Below, piece by piece: positions 41,476 through 52,072 of a stretch of 64,000 bases of DNA (its first letter is position 1; every line of letters begins with the position of its first letter). This DNA comes from Sympetrum striolatum (Eukaryota > Arthropoda > Insecta > Odonata > Libellulidae): NCBI GenBank assembly GCA_947579665.1, contig OX388346.1, positions 85,686,615 to 85,750,614 on the forward strand. Direction: 5' to 3'. Position numbers and translations under genes: made by a program. Below the pieces are notes generated by a model. It had not been told where the DNA came from. It searched no databases and saw only the letters and a program-made list of their open reading frames with translations.

Positions 41476-44400
41476 AAGTTATCTACAAAAATACAAAAAA
41501 TCTTCCAAGTTTAGATTGACTCTAGAGTTCGAAAATACTGTCGTAGATAAATATTTACATCTTACATATGGAGAATGTCATGAGCTGGCCACATCAGATT
41601 TTTCTACTCTTTCTTCCTCAGCACCATAGTAGCACTTTTATTAGTACTCCAACTGTTAATTCTTTATCGGATTCTCACCCCAAGGGTTACCATTATCCTT
41701 CAGTTAGCAATAGCTTCCATTTGAAGCGTCAGGAACGACTAGTCACCCCATAGCTGGTTTCTGTCTCGAGATGACTTTAACTGCAGATGTCTCTATTAGA
41801 TTACCATATTCCCCATCATAATTACTTCTATTTAATCCTTCCAAATGATAGATATAGATATAAACTTTTATCCTCCTAATTTTCCCTCAAATTTTCATCT
41901 CATGTTTTATTGTTTTCCTCATCTCCTCATGGTAATAATCGTTTTAGCTGTCCATTAAATGAAGCACCGCGTGAATATTAAGAACTGATGAAACACAAGC
42001 TGTGCAGAAGCACCAATATGTAGGTGTAGACGCACTCATTGTTTTCTCCATCTGAGCCACCTTTTCTTCCACCGAATTTTCCCGCTTTTTGCCCTTCCTT
42101 ATCGTATTCTACATTCGTCACTTCCCCCATTGCGTCACCCGCACTTCCGAGGGTAATTGGGTTAAGGCGAAGGCGCTCTTTGAGGACGTGCGACCAAGCT
42201 GAGAAAAGAGAATGCCATGAAAGGGAAGCTGGAAGGGAGAGGATGAGGGGCAGCGATGAAACCCGCGCATTTGAGATTTCCCGGGAATTAGGGAGGTCTC
42301 CTACGGCGGATTGATCATTGATGATATCGCTAACTGGATGCTGGGATGCATGCTGGAAATGGTTCTTATACAATATTGGCGTTAAGTACAAAATGAGAAA
42401 GGTGCACATAAAAACTCTCGTGGTATCTAAGATCCCGGTACTTTTTAAAAACAAATAGCAGTTGCTAAGCAGTTGCGAAATATATTTACATGTATCATAT
42501 TAGGTGATTCACGTGCGTGATTAAAAATGTTTGAATAAATTAAATGATGTATCTAGGTAATCAAACGTGCTAAAATTAAGCATGTCAATTTTCCGCACAT
42601 GTGATGTAATTAAGTCAACGGAGATTACTTCAATTATTCTATTTATAATCTTTAGAGCAATTCGTATCATCGCGTGGTAGTTTTTCGTAAAGTCCTCCGT
42701 CAATATTTTAATAGTCTGTTATTATATACGTAATTTACAAGCTCCATTGTTTAATATTAACATGCTAGAATGGACAGGGATTTAAGAATATTTACTTATA
42801 AGATTCTGACTCCTACTATCTCATAACATCATGAGAAATTTGTTTTGTTATTTCAATTTTAACTTTTACATTACAGTTTACCTTATTTACTACTAAGCAA
42901 TTGATAGTATCTGATTGGCTGCAAGGTATTATTTTAGACTCTTTAGTATAAGTACGACAAATTGGAGCATCACAACATACTAGAGTGAGTGTATTCAAAA
43001 CAAACCTGCATATGTTGCGTTTTGGTAAGCAGTGAGTACAAATTCATGAACCAAAACTAGAATCAACAGCGTAAGTTAAGAAAATGTGGCACAAGATGTT
43101 ACCGTATCGTAAGATTTCTTAAGAGCAGTCCATCTCCATTAACCCACATACTCCGTATTAACCCTAAGTGTACAGGCACTATTTTGTCTGGGTAATTACT
43201 AATTTACATTATTTCCAAGTTTAACCTTTAAGTTTTACAGCCCAAGCAAAAATAACATTCCAAAAAAGAGCCGAACTATAAATTCGTACAGATTCCCGGA
43301 AGGAAGACAGCTTTAGGGGAAGGCATCTCGATGAAGTGAAGAGGATGAGGAGTTCAGAAAGGGAGCTCGTCTTCTGAGGGAAATAAAAACCCTTGCATTC
43401 CGTCGAACTACGCAATATTTAAGCGTCAAAATATGGCGTCGGCTGTGGCAACAGCAGAGGGCCTCTCTGTCCGCGGCCGCCCGAACAGAACGCGAACACC
43501 AATTAGCGCCCTCGAGGCGATTCGCTTGGCAGGGCGGGCAGCGGGCCAAAGGGTAAAGGGGGCCACAGGAATAGTAATGGGGAAGGAAAGAAGAAGGGGA
43601 GGTGGTCTTGGAGGAAGATATTTAAATATCGGAGAAGGGGGCGTAATTGTTGGAACATTAAATTAACTTTCCATGGAGTAATCCGGAGATATTCTGGAAA
43701 GGGTTCTAATGGAAATAAAAGAAATAATAAGCTGGATGTAAACATCGCCGTTAAATCGCCGCACAAAAGTAACAGACCTATCTTATGCATGAATCCCTTA
43801 GGATATTCAACTACACTCTTTGCTAAAAAAGTAACCCATTCTGATGTATCATAGACTAATTTCCGACGTTCTTTAGCCAAAAAGAGTTCCTTAAATATAA
43901 GACGGTACATTTTTACACATTAACTAAATACAAGTGAAGGTTGACTCGAAATTACAGAGAAATTCAATAAATGAGACTACGATCATAGTATTTATACTCA
44001 AAAAATAGATATTTCTAAAGTGACAAAGGAGAAAAATGGCTTTTAGAACCGAAACCACAAATATCTATGAAATCTAAACATAAGCACAAAATACTTTATG
44101 AAGAACATTATTATTAAACCAAAATTGTTTGAGATCTAAGACTGAACTCAAACTCCCACCGATGCCTAACCAGTAACAATTTATGTTAGAGGTTAAATGA
44201 GAGGTGTCATGAAACGGATTCACCTCAACTACGGTTGCAAATATATATTATTATACAAATACAATACTATAATATTTAATACTATATATTATTATTCCTA
44301 AAATTGCGCTATTTACTCTATGGTAAGTATGGAAATTGAACTTTTATATTTTCCAAAAATCTACACACTGCTTTTCCAAGTTAGCATCCGACAAGAAAAA

Positions 44401-45051
44401 AAGACGTTAAAGTAATTGTAACGGAAGAACAGCTTGTGACTAACACTGAGTAAGAAACTATGGTGGAAATGAACAATTATTATCGATATCCATTGATCAA
44501 TCCCGTACTTAAATAAACAAAGTAAATTTACTATGAAATTCCCTTAAGTAGGAAAATATCATGAAAATATATTATAAGCTATATAAACATCCGATATTTA
44601 CTCTACTACAAGAACTTTTCATCTGCTCTGAGAAATAAAGCTAAAACGGAATATATGCATAAACGGATATGCAGTTTAAGGAGTTGTTATCTGATGAATA
44701 TGAAAAGCAAATATTATGGATTATGTCACCTCAGAAATCACTGCGGTAATACAGCAAGATAGTTTAAATAGTCCACATTATTATGAATTCATTAACTCAT
44801 TTTGATAATTTATATTTAGTAAATCAATTTTAAAATTAATTACATATTTCTGCAGTAATTGATAAAAATATAATAAAATGATTTTTCTCTGGAAGACTGA
44901 GACGGAAGAAAAGGTCTGTTATGGCGATGGAAATGATGGACCAACTGAAAAGGTCTTCAATGGTGAGACATTTTCTTTTCATTCTACCTTAAGCAATCTT
45001 ATCTCGTTCTAAGCCGTATTATCGTATCCTTTTGAGATAAGATATTTTTAA

Positions 45052-45131
45052 ATGACATGCCATGTCATTATGACATTATTATGCTGCATGATATTATGAC
45101 ATTATTATAATGACATTATTAAACTGCATGA
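45052..45131. repeat. Local low-complexity repeats of ATGACATTATTA
   Basis: Starts with the palindrome ATGACATG-C-CATGTCAT. TTATGACATTATTA-type units and two CTGCATGA words follow. It looks like slippage-type local duplication. Confidence 0.75.
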
Positions 45132-46320
45132 ATTTTTGGTGAATAAAAAGTCAATTATCCTCAAAAATGTAACTATAGTTTCCTCGTGTTTATTTACTAT
45201 AACTCGTATTCTGTATCTTTAAATTTCTCTCTCCTTGTAATATAGATTACGTCTTTAGGCCTGGAACATACATTATATTTCGAGTAATACAATATATATT
45301 TGAGTAAACGTTTGCTGAATATTCTTCTTTCATAAACATTTTAAAATTTAGAAGACAAGAGCCACCACCCTAATCTGTTACTCTGTTACTTTTCATATCA
45401 TAAGAAGAAAATACGTACTGTTATGCGACTGTTAGCAGAACAATTTGACTAATATATTTTTCAAGTATACTCTGCCATCATGACAAAGATTCGACATCTA
45501 TTCGATATAAATAAAGATGTATTTCATTGCTTCAGAATAAATAATTCCTTGATCTTAAAATAATAAATAATTTTTAATCTCTTCGATCCGAGCAATTATC
45601 TGAGGAGCGTTATTTCAGGAAGAAAACGTCGGAGCAAAGCGCGTCCGACGTCGCGCGGCTCCAGTGGATCAAAAGGACGCTTTTCCCTTCCGTCGAGTCC
45701 TCACAAATTCTCTTAAATACGGCGCTAAAGATCTTTTAGAAGAGCACCGAAAAGGGCTATCGAATGAAAGCAGGGATGTTTATGGTCTTATCTCCAATTA
45801 TTTTCAATTAAAAACACATCAAAAGAAAAATCAAAGGAAAAGTAAGGTAGATGCAAAATTCACAGCCTAGCAAATAATTCGTATATCCGGAGAAAATACA
45901 CAATAACTCAATTAATACAATACAATACAATAATAATAAAACCATACCCATACTTCAATACTACTGGCTAATATTTTTTTACCTATTGAAATACATAAAA
46001 CCATGAGAGAGCTATGAAGAGATGGATAGTACAAAGAATATTCTTTCTCGAATTCGTATCCGTGAAGTTAGGCATAAAAGGATTTATAATATATAAAAAC
46101 ACTTTTTCTACGTGCAACTTTGGTATCAATTGCAGCCTATTTTTAAATGGATTTGAAATAAAGTAATAATAAACGCAAGTATACCGTGTAATTATGGTAG
46201 TTCTAGAAAGTACATGTTATGGTATTGGGTAAAGAAAGACAATGCCAATTGAAAGACAAGTGATGTCGCTTCGGAATCAGGTACATAATTATAATAAATT
46301 TCGGGTATTTAAGTAAGAAT

Positions 46321-46616
46321 TATAAGCTAATTGGTAAAGATATTTGTTTCATATTGAATTGCATATTCAGTATTGCTTAGAGCTTAGGATAAAAACGGAA
46401 CAATACGTTGAGGAGAAAAATGAAAGACGTATTTACAAAACGACTTCAAAAACAATGTAGGATGATTATAAACTGTTGGTTAAAGATATTTGTATAATAG
46501 TGCAATCCATATTTAGTATTTTCTAGAGCTTCGGATAAAAATTTAGCCTTACGTTGAGTTTCCTACCAATGAAAGAGAAAAATTAAAGAAGTATTCACAA
46601 AACGACTTCCGAAAAA
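46321..46616. repeat. Diverged tandem repeat, ~146-bp unit, two copies plus remnant
   Basis: Unit 1 (46321-46466) and unit 2 (46467 to about 46616) share TATAA-x-CT, AAAGATATTTGT, AGAGCTT-x-GGATAAAAA and a terminal TTCACAAAACGACTTC-like stretch. A weaker third remnant, including CCGGATAAAAACAGGA, runs to about 46707. The array lies about 110 bp or more inside intron 1 from the candidate sv exon 1. Confidence 0.7.
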
Positions 46617-46823
46617 GAAAGGAAATGTATCAAGTAATCGGAACAATATTGAAAGATTTTTCTCAGCATGGAAATTTCCATTCTACCGGATAAAAACAGG
46701 ACCGAGCAAAGCAAAACACTGATGATCAACCATGTTGCCAAAGGAGGAAGTGCGCAACCGGAATAAATTGAAGAATCTTCGGGTTCTTCGCGGTGTACAA
46801 CCACGGAAGAACCCGGGACTTAC

Positions 46824-46884
46824 TCTTACACGTATAATACTCCATCATATTCTGGTTGTATCGGTACGCCGTGGTGAGATCCAT
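46824..46884 (-). CDS. sv: Candidate first coding exon of shaven (Pax2/5/8), N-terminal leader
   Basis: Seen: an ATG at 46884 in a strong context (GGCC before it, G after it) opens MDLTTAYRYNQNMMEYYTCK, and the frame runs into a GTAAGT donor at 46823-46818. The exon ends one base into a codon (phase 1). The paired-domain exon at 25524 needs exactly a phase-1 partner, and joining gives AGC (Ser) just before HGGVNQ. Known: vertebrate PAX5 also begins with a short MDL-type leader exon spliced directly to the paired domain. Odd: most Pax2/5/8 proteins have Gly, not Ser, before HGG. A second donor, GTAAGA, lies 6 nt upstream (after 46830). The frame is also open upstream to another ATG at 47061, so a leader 59 residues longer is possible. 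The exon sits at the edge of the window's largest CpG-rich stretch. I inferred it from position, phase and splice signals, not from recognised homology of the leader. Confidence 0.5.
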
Positions 46885-48350
46885 GGCCGGCGGCCGAAAG
46901 GAGAACAGCCCGAAGTTTGACGGATCCAGCGTGAAGCTGTTGGTTACCGGAGCGGGGCCCTCCAAGCGTCGGCAAGGTGCGTCTCCGACCGCACCGGCGT
47001 CTCCCGGAGGATAATCCGGGGAGCGGAGGAAAGCGGCTCCGGTAGCTGCGACTTCCGGCACCGCCCGGAGCCGCTCTTTCTCGTCGGCTCCCTCCCTCCC
47101 GGCGGAGCCCGAGGCTTCTGGAGGTATCCTCGTGGCTGACTTTGGGTCGTTGAGGAAACGTTTTCGCGCGGTCCCAATATCGGGCGTAATTCCTCTGTCA
47201 CGGTTACCGGAGAGTTCGCCTGCCGATTAGGCAGCACGCGGAGCGAATCTCGCCCGCTTACGAATCGACATCTCACCGGCGAAGAGTATCCCGGGTTGCG
47301 TTCTCTTTTACCCCAAGAAGACCCCAACCAAGTCCCCAGAAGCACTGCACGTGTCGGCGGCCTTTTCGGACGGCAGTCCCTGGTCCGACGAAGGGTATTT
47401 CTCCCAGCACACGAAACACTTTGTCCGGAGAGACGGAGGGTACGTCCTCACCGATAGAAGGAGAAATGTGTTGCACGAGGAAGATACGGTGGGAGAGGGA
47501 GAGAGGGAGAGAGAAAGAGAGAGAAAAGAGAGAGGGAGGAGAGAGATAGTAGATGCGGACTCGGTCGCGGTGATTGCTGATGTGATTATTACCACGAGTG
47601 GCGGCTGGCAGTGGGGGTGGTGGGATGCTGGGGTGGGGGGAGGGTGAAACGCAGTCAGGAGTCGAGTGGTTCGGTGGGGGATGAGTGGGAGACTAGCTTC
47701 CGAAATGCTCACCCTCGTCACATAACCTCCCTTTCCACAAACCAACACCGCCCCCCTTCCTCCAGTAATCCCGGCAGCTTTTCCGCCAATCGGATGCGAC
47801 CGCCATGACGAAGGATCGGGTGGTGCGCCGTAGGTGGGGGCGGAGGGTGGCATATCACGGGGGGGTGGGACAGGGATGGGGGAGAAGGAGGAAAGGGTTC
47901 CCGGACGGGTGGGCCCCGACGAGGGGTTCCGTTAAGACCTTTGCTCGACCTCATCTCTCCTCATCGCCTCGTCTCTCTATTCCTCTTCTATTTCGCTATC
48001 TCTCCTTCGCGAGAGAGAAAAAGAGGGCGAGAGAAAGAGGGTTTCGCCACGCCCATTGGCTCGCGTCAAAGATCACGTGCCTTGGCCCCCGGGGGCGGAG
48101 TCTTCGCCCCCCTCTCAACATTGCCCCTCCTACTTCGTCGCTGCGAAAGGGGACATCTCGGGGTAGCTTAGGGACCCTTTTTCGGGAACCTCGCACCCTT
48201 ACTGCCTCCGCGGAAATGCCCCCACGAGGGTCCGAGGACGGTGCTTTTCGGGTGGTGTGAGAGGCACGGAAGTGACTCGGTGGCAACTGCCTGCCGTTAA
48301 AAGGAGAAGGGTTTTTAGGATTCGGCTTCTTTCGCCCGACGCCGTAACCA
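46860..48350 (-). promoter_or_regulatory. sv: GC/CpG-rich region, probable sv promoter and 5' UTR
   Basis: This is the longest GC-rich, CpG-dense stretch of the window, in otherwise AT-rich DNA. It begins at the candidate first coding exon and extends about 1.5 kb upstream in the sv direction. It contains a GA-rich tract (47490-47547) of the kind bound by GAGA factor in fly promoters. Several overlapping open frames of 60-180 codons run through it on both strands. They are low-complexity Pro/Ser/Arg/Gly sequence, overlap one another, and look compositional rather than coding. No convincing TATA box was picked out, and the transcription start is not resolvable by eye. The promoter call is inferred from position and composition. 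Confidence 0.45.
47490..47547. repeat. GA-rich simple repeat
   Basis: An imperfect (GA)n / GGGA tract of about 58 bp inside the GC-rich block upstream of the candidate sv first exon. It has many overlapping GAGAG pentamers, the fly GAGA-factor core site. A promoter role is suggested only by its location. Confidence 0.85.
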
Positions 48351-51300
48351 TGGCTACGCTCCTCCACGACTCCCCTCTTTCTTCAAACGGCCATCTCCTC
48401 CAAAGGGCTTTTTACTCGGGCATTTTTTTATTCCGCGTTCCTGGCAGACTTAATCCCCTGGCCACTGGAAAACGCAAACACATCTCCTTTCCTCCCAAAA
48501 GTGTTTCGATGCCGAAAAACCGCACGAGTTTAAGACGACTTCGCGGCGATGGGTTTTTTTGTGCCCTTTCGAAAGGGAAGGAATATAAAAATACTTGTGC
48601 TTCGCTGTTTTATGTGAAATACGCTTATGCCAACGATCACCTTTCGTTCTAGGCGTGGGAAAATCATCAGATTAAAATTTTCGAAGGTTCGGGAATTAAA
48701 ATGTTTTACTATTGGGTCACACTTTTAATATTAGGAAACCAAATTTCAAGGTAAAAGTTTTTTGTTACAAAAACATTTGAAATATTATTTTAATCCGTTA
48801 CCATCAAGAAACTACCGACTAAATCACCAAATTTATTAGCTTCAGAACATTCAGAATAGCTATTATATAATAAAAAAGTGAAGTATAATTTTCTTTAGCT
48901 ATTAATCCACCTTACATATTTAATGCTGCAAATATCGTGCAGTTAAGCCATCTATGTTAATCGAAATTCTATCATTCGTAGTTTAAAAATTTTGTACATT
49001 TTAAAATAGGAGAGATATTATCTTCAAAAGTGGGCTGATCTTGTGGGGATATTTTTTATATTTGGTAACGAGTTCCCCAATAACTACTCGAATCATGAAG
49101 AAATTCAATACATTAACTCATTCCGTACCAGATATAGAATGAGGCAACAAATCGATATTGAGTAGATACTGCTGATGATCATTTAAGTAGACTCAATATT
49201 AATTTTAAATATTTGTATTTGGATGGGCGAAAATCTCAATAAAATATTCTGATTCCCTGATGTCATAATGCTTTCCATTTTATAATATTTGGGCGTTATA
49301 CTACTTAAACGTGACTGGGGAAATGAATTTTCCCAAAGTACTCTTACGAGCACCTCTTCTACCTTCTTTTTTCAATTTCGAATCGAATGATTAATAATAA
49401 TAATGTACTGTATTTTATATTATTTTTATTTTAGATATCGAAAGTTATACCTGAGTATATCACCAGAGATATGGTGGTGTAATTACGTTATTTTTCCAAC
49501 CGTTCTCTGCCTCATACAAGCCAACATTTTGAGTTAGAGAAACATTTGGAGAAACGAACCCCTTTTACCCTGCTAGTCTTCCACGCTCGTCCCCGAAACC
49601 TCTTCTGCGACATTCTCCCGCTCATCAGATTCCATGATATGCTTTCCCCCTTTCGTAGTAGTGTCATTCAAGAAGGCGTTCTTCTATCCCACGGATTCTT
49701 CTCCTATACTTCTCCGGTCCAAGAGTTCCTCCATGTATCTCTTTCCCGGGAGTCCTGACATCGGAGAGCTCAACAAGTCACCACGCCCAGTTTCCGTGGG
49801 AGATGGAAAAAGAGGCGTGAGGGTGTAAGATGTGGGGAGGGGTTAGTTTCGGTCACACGCGGGTGCTTGGGGATGAAGAAGGCTCACCGTGTCCAAGGAC
49901 GATCCGTGAGCTCCACACCGTGAGTCCTTTCTCAGCCGGAACCTCTCTCCCCGCCACCACACGCGCCCCCCTCAGGGTATCACGGGCAGGTTTTGTAAGG
50001 CGAGACCGCGGGAATGAGGTGGACTGGGAAAATCGCGAAGTTTTTTCGACGGAGGACGCCCGATGGAATGGGCCCTTCCCGAAACAGAACCTGTTTCTCT
50101 CCGATGACCACCGGTTGGATCAGCACTTCCGGTGTTGACGATGTGAATGGGTGGCGACTCACTTCTCGGATGTCACGACGGAGTGACCTCCTTGTCGACT
50201 GCGTCCCATCCGGATTTTTTCCTCCTCGTCTTGGTCGCCGTCAATGGGGGTTCGGTGTTTTAATTCACGGATCGCTTGTGCTCATGCTCCGGGTAAAAAG
50301 TGTGGAGACGGCGTTTAAAGAGATTGCGGATGCAACGAAATACTGCTCCGGGAAGTTGTGTGGTTGAATGTTCCGGTAGGAGAAACGGTATCTCCGAGCT
50401 CTGTAGTATGTAAATAAATCTAAGAGACATTATCAGAAACAGGCTTAGTCAAGAAGTTAATCGCGGTAAATCCAAATAAATTATAATGCGTCTTTATTGT
50501 TAGGCTTATTTAAGTCAATGAGGACCATAAAATATATGATGAAATAAATCGTTTTATCTGCTATTTTGGCCACTCTGTCTTCTATTTGTTACCTAAAGCA
50601 TACTTTACATAAGATACAAAGACACCTAAAAACATGGCTAAAATCTACACCTATGACATTTAGGCAGTCAGTCAGGCAGTATTTTTTGTGAACTAGAATT
50701 TTCCTGCAGCCCTAAAAGGAGCGATTGTCATCTGCGGAAACATTGTGAACACTAATCTGAAGCGATTTCTTTTCTATTATGTTGATTTAACATTTGAAAC
50801 AGATGAAACTTTATATTAGAATTTTGTTCGTCTTTAACAAGTATTTTTTATGAAACGTTGAGAAAATCCGAAACTCAAAAATGTTACTCTTTAGTCCCAT
50901 ATTTACCTTTTAAAAATGAATTATATCATCAGCTACCGGCAAACATGAGGTATAATTATCTTTTACCGTTAGATACTCCCTGCAAAGGTATCTGAATCGT
51001 TCTTATTTGCCGAAAGTTATCACTAAAATACCGCGAGAAATCTGAACATACTTTTCACGAGTCACAGAGGGAAGTAGTAGACTCACTTCCGCGATGAATA
51101 AATGTGACCATGAAATAAATATAAAGTTATTCAAGGCTTTGTCCCCAGAGGTAAGCAAGAAAATAAAGAGATTATAATATTTGGAAATTAATCATTAGGG
51201 AAGGCAACCCTCAACCTTCCCTTGTAAGGTTTTCGATGGCGAAATATTTTCATCCAAGTTTTTCGTTGCGAGCGTGGCCTTGCTGAGACGCATTCCATTG

Positions 51301-51995
51301 AGGAATCGACTCTTGTGAGACCTCCCGAAGTCACTTTCGATCGAGCAAACCATCAGTGTCCACATCATCTCCACGAGACCGCTATTTTTTAGGTCCTCGA
51401 ATGTGTGAGGACCAACCAGGGGACTCTCTCACGCGCCTCTTCGGCTATCCCACTGATCCCACGCAATCCGCCCCCGCTCCGACCTCGGAGGAATGAATAT
51501 CCGTCTCGGTATGATCTCAAGACAAAAACGTATGGCAAAAGAGGGAGTGTGTGAAAGGAAAACCTCTATGGCTACGGATATCGGGTTCCAGGTGACATTT
51601 CCCCGCCCTCCCACGCTCTCTCACCGAATTACATATAAAGTTATCAATGATCGAATTCATTTTGTAACCATGTTAATGCATGCCTCACTTTCTTAGTCCG
51701 TCGTAATGTGGTTATCTCGGTTACTATTACTACAATAGCTGACGTTATTCTTTCGTTTTACATTTCCGCTCATACTTATGAAATGATGTTCTTATAGCTA
51801 CCTTTATCTGTAATACACCTCTATCTTGAAATAGAATTATTTTTGAATGCTATTTACAGAATCCTATTAAAGTATTCCTTGAAAGTCAATCATTATTATG
51901 ATTTTAGTGTTCTGCATGGCTCATTTTAGTCTGATTGAAAATGTAGACAAGAATTCTCCTTGATATCTATTTAAAACTGTTTTGAAAAATGTTTG

Positions 51996-52072
51996 ACGGT
52001 ACCGGGAATCGAACCAGGTATCCTTCTCTATCAGGAAGGCCCTTATCTGCAAATATCTTCTAACCCTTTCCA
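51996..52072 (-). mobile_element. Degenerate tRNA-like sequence, possible SINE head
   Basis: Seen on the minus strand: a perfect B box GGTTCGATTCC (52015-52005) in a T arm with a TTCGATT loop, preceded by an anticodon-like hairpin with stem CCTTC/GAAGG and an 8-nt loop. The D arm and A box are degraded and no acceptor stem forms. After the T arm comes CATTTTTC, faintly like the body start of the SINE at 29.7 kb. It could be a decayed SINE or a tRNA pseudogene. Confidence 0.45.

Noticed and set aside
47308..47853. Minus-strand open frame of 181 codons
   Set aside because: Low-complexity Pro/Ser/Leu sequence inside the CpG-rich block, overlapping long frames on the other strand and including the GA repeat. 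Compositional.
48654..48661. CGTGGGAA, a perfect Su(H) site; similar sites at 52391-52398 and 28222-28229 (fly sv is a Notch target)
   Set aside because: About four YGTGGGAA matches are expected by chance in 64 kb on both strands, so three scattered sites are no evidence.
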